Assembly (NCBI GenBank): GCA_012799845.1
Contig: JAAZKL010000297.1
Location: forward strand, 1-5,427
DNA length: 5,427 nt
Reading direction: 5' to 3'
Source of the DNA: Clostridiaceae bacterium
GTDB taxonomy: Bacteria > Bacillota > Clostridia > Acetivibrionales > DTU013
Part shown: in pieces, positions 1 to 5,427 of the stretch
How the letters are laid out: each line of letters opens with the position of its first letter
Numbering within the stretch: position 1 is the stretch's first letter
The notes under the pieces: model-generated
The model's input: only the letters and a program-made list of their open reading frames with translations
Told to the model about the DNA's origin: nothing
Databases searched by the model: none
Position numbers and translations under genes: made by a program

Positions 1-831
1 GACTTCGAAGGCCTCTTCACTGAGATGCAGGGCCGTCCCGTGACCATAAGGCTGCTGGATCCGCCGCTCCATGAGTTCCTGCCGCAGGATGACGAAGAGA
101 TCAGGGTCCTGGCAGAGGAACTCGGCATATCAGCCGGTGAACTCAAGAACATCATCAAGAACCTCCACGAGCTCAACCCGATGATGGGCCACAGGGGCTG
201 CCGTCTGGCTGTTTCATATCCTGAGATAGCAGAGATGCAGACAAGGGCGATCATCGAAGCTGCGATCAACGTGAATAAGAAGGGTATGAACGTAACTCCC
301 GAGATCATGATACCGCTGGTTTGCGATGTGAAAGAGCTGAAGTTCGTCAAGGACATCATCGTCAGGACTGCTGATGCTGTCATCAAGGAAGCCGGCGTCG
401 ATCTTAAGTACATGGTCGGAACGATGATCGAGATCCCGAGGGCAGCTCTTCTGGCTGACGAGATCGCAAAAGAAGCAGAGTTCTTCTCCTTTGGCACCAA
501 CGACCTGACACAGATGACCTACGGCCTGAGCCGCGACGATGCAGGAAGGATCCTTGAGGACTACTACCAGGCCAAGATTTTCGAATTCGACCCGACAGCG
601 AAGGTAGACCAGTCAGGCGTGGGCAAGCTGATGAAGATAGCTGTCGAAGGCGGCAAGGAAACAAGGCCAGACATCAAGCTGGGCATCTGCGGAGAGCACG
701 GCGGAGATCCGTCATCGGTCGAGTTCTGCCATGAAATCGGCCTGGACTACGTATCATGCTCGCCGTTCCGCGTACCGATCGCAAGGCTTGCTGCTGCACA
801 GGCACAGGTGAAGAACCCGAGGGGTAAATAG
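1..831 (+). CDS. ppdK: Pyruvate, phosphate dikinase, C-terminal part (5' end outside window)
   Basis: This cytoplasmic enzyme interconverts pyruvate, ATP and phosphate with phosphoenolpyruvate, AMP and pyrophosphate. In anaerobes it often works in glycolysis in place of pyruvate kinase. The frame is open from base 1, so only the last 276 residues are present, against about 875 for the whole family; they form the PEP/pyruvate-binding TIM-barrel domain. Visible signatures are GRPVTIRLLDPPLHEF (residues 11-26), NPMMGHRGCRL, GTMIEIPRAAL (metal-ligand Glu144), FFSFGTNDLTQM (Asn167, Asp168) and GICGEHGGDPSS with the catalytic Cys230. The spacings Glu144-Asp168-Cys230 (24 and 62 residues) match Glu745-Asp769-Cys831 of the Clostridium symbiosum enzyme. 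The C-terminus SPFRVPIARLAAAQA is intact and the stop is TAG at 829-831. No frameshift is seen. An intrinsic terminator follows about 110 bp downstream, so this is probably the end of its transcript. Confidence 0.97.
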   Translation, partial: DFEGLFTEMQGRPVTIRLLDPPLHEFLPQDDEEIRVLAEELGISAGELKNIIKNLHELNPMMGHRGCRLAVSYPEIAEMQTRAIIEAAINVNKKGMNVTPEIMIPLVCDVKELKFVKDIIVRTADAVIKEAGVDLKYMVGTMIEIPRAALLADEIAKEAEFFSFGTNDLTQMTYGLSRDDAGRILEDYYQAKIFEFDPTAKVDQSGVGKLMKIAVEGGKETRPDIKLGICGEHGGDPSSVEFCHEIGLDYVSCSPFRVPIARLAAAQAQVKNPRGK

Positions 832-939
832 ATAGAGGAGCAGTCGATAAGACAGCGATCCTGGTATGACAGGGCAAAAACCTGAAAAACAGTTGGGACC
901 TGTAATATCACCGGATATTCAATAATCACGAGGTAATCG

Positions 940-975
940 AAAACCGGTATGGCATATAATGCTGTACCGGTTTTT
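940..975 (+). terminator. Intrinsic terminator downstream of ppdK
   Basis: AAAACCGGTA (940-949) pairs perfectly with TACCGGTTTT (965-974), and an inner GCAT/ATGC stem (952-955 with 959-962) closes on the loop ATA. The two positions between the stems (950-951 and 963-964) make G-U wobbles in the plus-strand RNA, giving a continuous 16-bp hairpin ending in five Ts. In the minus-strand RNA the same positions are C-A mismatches, so it should act mainly for ppdK, although a four-T tail also exists on the minus side. Confidence 0.85.
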
Positions 976-1054
976 ACGTATACTTATATTGGCCGGATCA
1001 TTGGTGAAGGTCTCATTCAACATATTTTATTAAATTCTGACTGCCGACTATATA

Positions 1055-1345
1055 TCAATGCATGTGTACATTCTGTATGCCATACAGCAGTATTCTGAAG
1101 TGTTCGACAACCTGATCCTTCAGGTTGAGATCGGGGTGCCTTATGCACCATTCAAAAGCAATGCCTCTTATTGCCAGGATCAGGTGCTTTGACAGTGAAT
1201 CAGCCGAGAGGCCGCATCTCAGCTCTCCCTGTTCGATTCCTTTTTCCGGCACTTCGCTGAACAATTTATAGAGTTCCCTGCTGTAACTTAATGCTGACGT
1301 CGTATCCACAGCTTTTGTCAAATGCGCTTTATACAGCACCTTCAT
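1055..1345 (-). pseudogene. TetR-family regulator remnant: C-terminal domain only
   Basis: The minus-strand frame ending at the TGA at 1055-1057 encodes a segment typical of the helical ligand-binding and dimerisation half of TetR-family repressors: FMKVLYKAHLTKAVDTTSAL, then SRELYKLFSEVPEKGIEQGE, then HLILAIRGIAFEWCIRHPDL and VVEHFRILLYGI at the end. The 'kGieqGElr', 'irGiafeW' and 'ehfrilLyGi' patterns at these distances from the C-terminus are what suggests the family. The N-terminal helix-turn-helix domain, which should add about 100 residues, is absent. The open frame continues to an ATG at 1415-1417, but the residues added there (WDLSSIPEVRCRSRGPV) are simply the antisense of the neighbouring pseudogene. 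There is no ribosome binding site or promoter. I infer a 5'-truncated pseudogene that cannot bind DNA as a repressor. The family call rests on pattern recognition alone; a short unrelated helical protein is the alternative. Confidence 0.6.
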
Positions 1346-1437
1346 AAACGGAAGATAAGAGCGGACTGGACCCCGGGAGCGGCAGCGGACCTCAGGAATC
1401 GAAGAAAGATCCCACAAAGGAGACTAAAAATAAATCC

Positions 1438-1503
1438 GGAAATGACGAAGACGGCGATGACGATGACGAAGATGACGACGATGATGATGAAGACGACAAT
1501 AAA
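1438..1503 (+). repeat. Acidic low-complexity tract (GAY/GAW codon run)
   Basis: Within the surface-protein remnant, codons from 1438 on read almost entirely as Asp and Glu (GNDEDGDDDDEDDDDDD and onward, about 20 residues), written as alternating GAC, GAT and GAA. It is probably a linker between domains of the original protein. Such runs are prone to slippage. Confidence 0.8.
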
Positions 1504-2538
1504 GTCGAGTTCGGAGCTCATGTGCATGATATCCTGTATGGGCAGAATGGGAAAAAGACAGGATATATCGGCATCAATCTGGAGACGGGCATCACCCTTC
1601 CCCAGATAGTCGCCTTCCTGCCGAAGAAACTGTCCGGGACACTGTCGGTAAATACTATTGGCGGCTATGAGGTCGGTGTTGAAGGGGAGGCTGAGACCGC
1701 CAAATTCGAAATGGCCTTTGCGCTTGTCGTAAAATCAAATCCTTCCGGAGCGCCGATCCCGGATAAGCTGTTCTTCTCCATAGGCGGATTCAAGCCGGGA
1801 GTCAATATCGACGGCGTCGGCATATTTTGGGTGACCGGAGGAGGCGGAGGCTTTGACAACCTCTATGATACCATCTACGGTACAGACGGGTTGCCCCCGA
1901 TAACACTGCTTTTGAACATACAGTTCGACATATTCAAAATAATGACAGGTACTTCGGACCTGGAGCTCTCGCTGCGCTCTTTGGGAATAGAACTGATCAG
2001 CCCCTGATGCTGTCGTTGTCGGAAAGGATGGAGTGGACTTTGCACTGACAAAGAACACCAACACTTTCTATTTCAGGGCAGATGAGCCAGTCAGGGGGAC
2101 CCTCGCAGTCAACAGAGCAAGCGGAGAAACATACGGCCTCGACAGCGGATGGCAGACAGAATGGACCAGGCAGCTGACTTTGCCGGAAGGAGGATGGAAT
2201 TGGTCAACAGCGGGCTGCCGGATATCGTCAGGGCCGAGATCTATTCTGGCGGCAACCCGGTTTCCTCCGGCGGGATACAACTGAACAGGAACAAAACAAG
2301 TGCAGCATTGCAGCTTATGGGCTTCACAGGAGCGGCTTCGTCCGGAAGCGGACGGATCATCGACTTAACTGAGGCGGGAAATGTTTCTTTCACATTGGCG
2401 GCCGGAAGCGGCATAGCTTTGAATGGCCGCACCGTTTCAGCGAACAGTGAGGGGAGCGGTATAGTCCTGGCTTCGCTTGACCTCGGAGGAGGTAATTCGC
2501 TGACAGACGGAGTCATGGTGAAAAGGGACGCTGATAAA

Positions 2539-2565
2539 GAACCGGAAGAACCGGAAGAACCGGAA
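2539..2565 (+). repeat. 9-bp tandem repeat coding for Glu-Pro-Glu
   Basis: GAACCGGAA is present three times without a mismatch at 2539-2547, 2548-2556 and 2557-2565. In the frame of the remnant it encodes EPEEPEEPE, a stalk or spacer type sequence common in surface proteins near domain borders. It sits at the last recognisable coding part of the pseudogene. Confidence 0.9.
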
Positions 2566-2576
2566 GATGTTGATGA

Positions 2577-2612
2577 TGAAAAGCCAAATTGCACAGTAAT
2601 GTGCAATTTGGC
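2577..2612 (-). terminator. Intrinsic terminator of the minus-strand membrane-protein gene
   Basis: Read on the minus strand, GCCAAATTGCAC, a six-base loop and GTGCAATTTGGC form a perfect 12-bp stem followed directly by TTTTC. It begins about 28 bp after the stop codon of the 3462-2641 gene. On the plus strand the hairpin is followed by GTGTATAT rather than a T-run, so it is directional. Confidence 0.75.
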
Positions 2613-2641
2613 GTGTATATTATGCAATTTGGCGCGTATAT
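2583..2641. repeat. TGCAATTTGGC repeat cluster (two direct, one inverted copy)
   Basis: TGCAATTTGGCGTGTATAT (2602-2620) recurs 21 bp later as TGCAATTTGGCGCGTATAT (2623-2641) with one mismatch in 19. A third, inverted copy of the core is GCCAAATTGCAC at 2583-2594, which makes a perfect 12-bp palindrome arm with GTGCAATTTGGC at 2601-2612 around the loop AGTAAT. The second direct copy ends on the first base of the stop codon (complement of 2641-2643) of the minus-strand gene. It may be a protein-binding site cluster, a dispersed repeat element or simply a duplicated terminator arm. Confidence 0.85.
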
Positions 2642-3462
2642 CAAATCGTCCACTGGTTGTGGATGATGCCTGACAGCTTCCATCCGCCTTCATATTCTTC
2701 GAAGACCAGTCTGAGGCTTTGCCAGTCCATGCCCTCATATTTTGGATCGAATCCTGAGAAGTAGTATTCCACGATGATCGATCCGGGGTAGGCCTCAAAC
2801 TGGTTTTCGACTGCGTTCCCATAGCTGAACACTTCGTTGTACCCGATCTTTTCGGCGTTGACAAAGTCATTTGAGTAAACGAAGACATCGTAATATTCGG
2901 CAGGCGTAATTAGAATCTCATCGCCGATCCCGTCGTAGTAGCCCCACATGTATTTCTTATTGTCATTGAAGAAATTCTTGATTTCTTCTGCACTGAACAC
3001 TGGGTCCTGCTTCAGATCAACGGAAGTATAGGGAGTGAACCTCAGGCCTTTGACCGGGTGTACAAAGTCTGATATGGCCTGTGCGTCTTTAGCCCTGAGA
3101 GCCAGGATTACCTTGTCAGAGATTTCCCTTATGATCTTTTCGGCATATTCGGGCTTGATGATGCCGTTTTCATCGTAAAGCAGTTCTTTGTCGATCCCGT
3201 CGATCGGAGAACCGTCCCCTCCGTTGCCGGTCTCACCGCCGGTCCCGTCAGTGGCATCGCCGGGTTCATCAGCGCCGTTTTCGCCATTGTCCTTCCGGTC
3301 CCCGTTATCCTTTGCCTGATCGCCATCCGTTTGTTCATTTGGAACAGGCTCCTGATCTGTGCCTTTCTTCCAGTCGTGTCCGTACCTTCCGTATATGAAT
3401 GCAGCAGCGGCGACACCGATTATGACCACTGTGATGACGATTGTTTTCAATGCTTTGTTCAT
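2641..3462 (-). CDS. Membrane-anchored protein with acidic linker and conserved extracytoplasmic domain, function unknown
   Basis: Complete 273-residue gene. The start ATG (3460-3462) has GGAGGT nine bases upstream. Residues 5-27 (LKTIVITVVIIGVAAAAFIY core) form one hydrophobic helix after a short Lys-containing N-terminus, giving an uncleaved signal anchor or a signal peptide; no lipobox cysteine is seen. Residues about 30-90 are a Gly/Asp/Asn/Glu-rich linker (for example DGTGGETGNGGDGSP). Residues about 92-273 look globular, with VILALRAKDAQAISDFVHPV, RFTPYTSVD, YMWGYYDGIGDEI, EYYDVFVYSNDFVNAEKIGY, YYFSGFDPKYEGMDWQSL and a Trp-containing end WKLSGIIHNQWTI. The domain is predicted outside the membrane and rich in aromatic residues. 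I cannot name the family, but such motif-dense, cysteine-free ends are typical of secreted Firmicute domains. The gene is convergent with the decayed surface-protein gene and divergent from the sensor gene, and it has its own terminator, so it is probably monocistronic. Confidence 0.9.
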   Translation of the reverse strand: MNKALKTIVITVVIIGVAAAAFIYGRYGHDWKKGTDQEPVPNEQTDGDQAKDNGDRKDNGENGADEPGDATDGTGGETGNGGDGSPIDGIDKELLYDENGIIKPEYAEKIIREISDKVILALRAKDAQAISDFVHPVKGLRFTPYTSVDLKQDPVFSAEEIKNFFNDNKKYMWGYYDGIGDEILITPAEYYDVFVYSNDFVNAEKIGYNEVFSYGNAVENQFEAYPGSIIVEYYFSGFDPKYEGMDWQSLRLVFEEYEGGWKLSGIIHNQWTI

Positions 3463-3471
3463 GACGAGCGT

Positions 3472-3477
3472 ACCTCC
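3472..3477 (-). promoter_or_regulatory. Ribosome binding site of the membrane-protein gene
   Basis: Minus-strand GGAGGT lies nine bases before the ATG at 3462-3460. It is a near-consensus Shine-Dalgarno site and fixes the start codon. Confidence 0.85.
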
Positions 3478-3495
3478 GTTTCTTCATATGCTGCT

Positions 3496-3570
3496 GTGAC
3501 TAAATGCGCCGGGTATTACTGCAGCGAAACCCGCCGGATACTATTGTGACGAAATCCGCAGCATATTGTT
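3496..3570. repeat. Three diverged 25-bp tandem repeats in the leader of the membrane-protein gene
   Basis: Units lie exactly at 3496-3520, 3521-3545 and 3546-3570 with no gaps. Counted by eye, pairwise matches are 16/25 (1-2), 17/25 (2-3) and 18/25 (1-3). The shared pattern is approximately GTGACGAAAYCCGCCGG followed by RTAYTATT. The array ends about 18 bp from the ribosome binding site, between the TATAAT box and the start codon on the minus strand. It could be an operator array, an RNA leader structure or a decaying repeat. Confidence 0.7.
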
Positions 3571-3589
3571 CCCGCCTGCATATTATCCC
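3561..3589. repeat. Short direct repeat GCATATTGTTCCC / GCATATTATCCC
   Basis: GCATATTGTTCCC (3561-3573) is repeated as GCATATTATCCC (3578-3589), 17 bp apart and overlapping the end of the third 25-bp unit. Its role is unknown; it may be a further decayed continuation of the same array. Confidence 0.45.
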
Positions 3590-3627
3590 ATCCAGGCATT
3601 TAGCCTGAATACTGTTCTCTTCTATAT

Positions 3628-3633
3628 ATTATA
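3628..3633 (-). promoter_or_regulatory. Putative -10 box for the membrane-protein gene
   Basis: On the minus strand the sequence GGGGTATAATATATAG contains a perfect TATAAT. No good -35 is present at 16-18 bp; the best nearby TTGACA-like hexamer (ATGACC) is 20 bp away. If used, it would give an untranslated leader of about 160 bases spanning the 25-bp repeats. Confidence 0.4.
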
Positions 3634-3849
3634 CCCCATTGCAGCGCTGATCCGGTCATACATCTTGCCAAACTGCCTTTTATGCCGGCAGAACTTTCCG
3701 TGCAGCCTGACCGAATAGAAATTCCTCTTGTTTTTGCCGGAATATACTCTGATTTGCTATTTTTATGAAGGATATTGCTATATTATGTTGAATAAATAAT
3801 GTATGATTTTTTGCTGCAGCCGAAGAACCGGATAAATTCCAACGAAAGC

Positions 3850-3855
3850 AGAGAG
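3850..3855 (+). promoter_or_regulatory. Ribosome binding site of the sensor gene
   Basis: AGAGAG lies six bases before the ATG at 3862, a moderate Shine-Dalgarno match. It favours this start over the in-frame ATG at 3799, which is preceded by TTGAATAAATA with no purine-rich site and would place 21 polar residues before the signal peptide. Confidence 0.55.
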
Positions 3856-3861
3856 ATCGCG

Positions 3862-5427
3862 ATGTTGCACGGAAGAGGTCACCTGAGTGGCAATACAAAC
3901 GGCAAAACAGCGGCACGCGTAGTGTTCGTCTCTTTGATGTTGTGTTTTGCGGTGTCAGTATCCTTTGCTTTTGCGGCAACGGCCGACAGGCCGGACAATG
4001 TCCTGGTACTGCATTCGTATGACCAGTGGCTGGCCTGGACGGACAGGCAGAATGAAGGTATACTCGATACATTTGCGGACGCTGAGGAAAACTGCAGGAT
4101 ATATGTGGAATACATGGACTGCAGGAACTACCCGGATGACAGGAACCTGGAGCATCTCAGGGATTATTACCGCTATAAATACGAGGACAGGAAGATCGAC
4201 CTCGTTATAACGACGGATGAGGTTGCTCTGAAATTTGCTCTTGATAACCGCGCCGAGCTTTTTTCAGATGCGCCGGTAGTCTTTTCGGGCGTGAATGAGG
4301 TCACGGCGAAAGAAATAATCGGCGAAAGGACCGGTGTGACGGGAGTCACGGAGGAGATCGACCCGGTCGGCACTGTTAAGGCGGCTTTCGGGATAGATCC
4401 CGATATCAGGAGAATATATGTCGTATACGACAGTACCGCCGACGGCGTCATACATGGCGAATACACGATCGGGACCATCAGGGGATATGCGCCGGGTACA
4501 GAGGTGACCGGACTCAGCAGTGACGACCCGGAAGCAGTATTCGAGACGGTGAGCAGGGCTGATGACAACAGTATAGTCGTCTGTACCGCTTTTACCGCAG
4601 GCAATGCCGCCGATATGCAGGAGATCGACCATTTTTGCAGAGCCCTTGGCAGTGATAGCAGGGTCCCTGTTTATCACCTGTTCGATATAGGCTTCGGCAA
4701 CGGTGCGGCAGGCGGGAGCATGGTATCAGGAAGGCTGATGGGCGAGGAAGCTGCAAATGTGGCGTTAAGGATCCTCAGGGGCGAGGACGCGTCAGCCATT
4801 CCTTTTGTAAAAAAGAACACTACCCGATATGTATTCGATTACAAGGTGCTTCAGCGGTTCAACATCGATACTGCCCTTTTGCCTGAGAACAGTGAAATAA
4901 TCAATAAGCCGGATTCATATCTCGAGGATAACAGGGGCATGGTCCTGGCTGCCGTAGTGGTCATAGTGACTCTGCTGATATTCATCACAGTCCTCCTGTT
5001 TTACCTGAAGAGACTGCAGGCTATGAGAAAAGAGCTCACCAATAACAACGCGAAGCTGACCGGCCTGTACGAGGATCTGTCACTGGCGAGCAGGAAGCTC
5101 AAGAAACAGTACGATGAACTGGTCGCGGTCCAGAGAGACCTGAGCACGAGCGAATACAAGCTGGAACTGCTTTTTGAAAAAATGATGAACGGTTTTTTCA
5201 TATTCGAGCCTGTATTCAATTCTGTGGGGAAGATCGTGGACATCAGATTCCTGATGGTCAACCAGGGATTTTTCCGGAATATCGGCATGGAGAAGACGGT
5301 AGTTGTCGGCAAGACATGGCTTGAGGTTTTCGGCAGCCCGAACAGGGACCTTGCCCGTTATCAGAATTTACTCGATACCGGATGGGCAGAAAGATTTGAA
5401 TCCTATGATCCGCAGAAGAAACAATAC
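3862..5427 (+). CDS. Transmembrane sensor: periplasmic ABC-substrate-binding-like domain, membrane helix, coiled coil, PAS (3' end outside window)
   Basis: The frame is open from ATG 3862 to the window end: 522 residues with no stop. Residues 1-41 are a signal peptide or first anchor (basic n-region with Lys15 and Arg19, hydrophobic VVFVSLMLCFAVSVSFAFAA, possible AFA-A cleavage). Residues about 43-350 resemble the ABC_sub_bind type ligand domain: NVLVLHSYDQWLAWTDRQNE, DLVITTDEVALKFAL, APVVFSGVNEV, GVTGVTEEIDP, RRIYVVYDSTADG, GSMVSGRLMGEEAANVALRI. Residues 360-382 (MVLAAVVVIVTLLIFITVLL) are a transmembrane helix. Residues about 383-430 are a charged coiled coil linking to a PAS domain from about 431 (LFEKMMNGFFIFEP, IVDIRFLMVNQGF, VVGKTWLEVFG), cut by the window edge. 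The family joins this architecture to a histidine kinase, hybrid kinase or GGDEF/EAL output; which one cannot be seen here. It should sense an unknown small molecule outside the membrane and signal inward. Confidence 0.88.
   Translation, partial: MLHGRGHLSGNTNGKTAARVVFVSLMLCFAVSVSFAFAATADRPDNVLVLHSYDQWLAWTDRQNEGILDTFADAEENCRIYVEYMDCRNYPDDRNLEHLRDYYRYKYEDRKIDLVITTDEVALKFALDNRAELFSDAPVVFSGVNEVTAKEIIGERTGVTGVTEEIDPVGTVKAAFGIDPDIRRIYVVYDSTADGVIHGEYTIGTIRGYAPGTEVTGLSSDDPEAVFETVSRADDNSIVVCTAFTAGNAADMQEIDHFCRALGSDSRVPVYHLFDIGFGNGAAGGSMVSGRLMGEEAANVALRILRGEDASAIPFVKKNTTRYVFDYKVLQRFNIDTALLPENSEIINKPDSYLEDNRGMVLAAVVVIVTLLIFITVLLFYLKRLQAMRKELTNNNAKLTGLYEDLSLASRKLKKQYDELVAVQRDLSTSEYKLELLFEKMMNGFFIFEPVFNSVGKIVDIRFLMVNQGFFRNIGMEKTVVVGKTWLEVFGSPNRDLARYQNLLDTGWAERFESYDPQKKQY

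Larger units (their letters stand above)
1348..2673 (+). pseudogene. Remnant of a large acidic, glycine-rich surface-type protein, 5'-truncated and frameshifted
   Basis: Three overlapping frames join into one protein-like sequence. The first segment (1348-2004) starts after TAA at 1345-1347 with a Ser/Gly/Lys linker and an Asp/Glu run. It then gives a beta-rich stretch (LPKKLSGTLSVNTIGGYEVG, FWVTGGGGGFDNLYDTIYG) and ends at TGA 2005-2007. Removing one C from CCCC at 2001-2004 lets it continue as SPDAVVVGKDGVDFALTKN up to about 2190. One missing base near 2185-2200 then returns it to the first frame (ELVNSGLPDIVRAEIYSGGN to MVKRDADKEPEEPEEPEDVD, about 2197-2580). The last codons to the TGA at 2671-2673 come from a repeat and the antisense of the next gene, so true homology probably ends near 2580. 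No signal peptide, start region or convincing ribosome binding site exists; a GTG at 1522 after GGAG (1513-1516) could start a 161-residue fragment but lies inside the continuous frame. I do not recognise a named family. Extracellular location is inferred from composition. Confidence 0.65.
3571..3861. other. Divergent intergenic region between the membrane-protein and sensor genes
   Basis: With the leader of the minus gene, the gap between start codons is about 400 bp. I see no open frame with coding character and no RNA gene. It contains a small hairpin CAGGC-ATTTA-GCCTG (3593-3607), the minus-strand TATAAT box, and an AT-rich stretch (about 3735-3815) with several -35/-10-like pairs for the plus-strand gene, such as TTGCCG (3735-3740) with TATTTT 18 bp on. 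None of these pairs stands out, so no promoter is assigned on the plus side. Confidence 0.5.

Noticed and set aside
904..919. Hairpin AATATC-ACCG-GATATT after ppdK as a regulatory element
   Set aside because: A six-bp AT-rich stem with no T-run or adjoining gene is expected by chance; the real terminator is at 940-975.
1055..1417. Full 120-residue minus-strand gene starting at ATG 1417-1415
   Set aside because: The first about 23 residues are antisense of the acidic protein remnant and no ribosome binding site precedes the ATG; only the part up to about 1345 looks like a regulator domain.
2190..2196. GGAGGATG as ribosome binding site plus start codon
   Set aside because: The purine run touches the ATG with no spacing, so it could not serve as a Shine-Dalgarno site for it.
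2583..2641. Terminal inverted repeats of an insertion sequence
   Set aside because: The inverted copies are only six bases apart and no transposase-like frame or partner repeat is seen at the other end of the rearranged zone.
2149..2673. Independent 174-residue plus-strand gene with ATG at 2149
   Set aside because: The first residues (MADRMDQAADFAGRR) are out of frame with the better-looking frame-2 sequence there, no ribosome binding site is present, and the last residues come from the repeat cluster and antisense of the next gene. It is better explained as the third segment of the pseudogene.
3496..3570. CRISPR array
   Set aside because: The 25-bp units adjoin directly with no spacers and are too diverged from one another; no cas genes are nearby.
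4173..4677. Long minus-strand frames inside the sensor gene
   Set aside because: They are antisense shadows of a well-supported plus-strand protein and show low-complexity Ser/Thr/Val composition with no ribosome binding sites.

Overview
The window looks like a chromosomal segment from a low-to-mid GC anaerobic Firmicute, probably of the class Clostridia. The basis is a clostridial-type pyruvate, phosphate dikinase, a GGAGG-type ribosome binding site, compact intrinsic terminators and a membrane sensor with an ABC-substrate-binding-like periplasmic domain. This placement is an inference, since there is no rRNA or other marker.

From the left edge, the 3' third of ppdK runs on the + strand to 831 and ends in a strong intrinsic terminator at 940-975. 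Next comes a zone of decayed genes (about 1055-2640). It holds a minus-strand remnant of a TetR-family repressor that keeps the ligand-binding C-terminus but has lost the DNA-binding domain. It abuts, at about 1345, a plus-strand remnant of a large acidic, glycine-rich surface-type protein. That remnant has no start region and carries two mutually compensating frameshifts (about 2001-2004 and about 2185-2200). Its right end is marked by a small cluster of direct and inverted TGCAATTTGGC repeats, part of which forms the terminator of the next gene.

An intact minus-strand gene (3462-2641) encodes a 273-residue protein with one N-terminal membrane anchor, a long acidic low-complexity linker and a conserved-looking globular C-terminus of unknown function. 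It has a good ribosome binding site, a TATAAT box about 165 bp upstream and its own terminator. Its 5' leader contains three diverged 25-bp tandem repeats.

Transcribed divergently from it, a plus-strand gene starting at 3862 runs off the right edge. It encodes a transmembrane sensor: signal peptide, periplasmic ABC-substrate-binding-like domain, one membrane helix, coiled coil and the start of a PAS domain. Its output domain lies outside the window. No complete novel system is visible. The most unusual parts are the remnant-to-remnant junction and the two repeat clusters.
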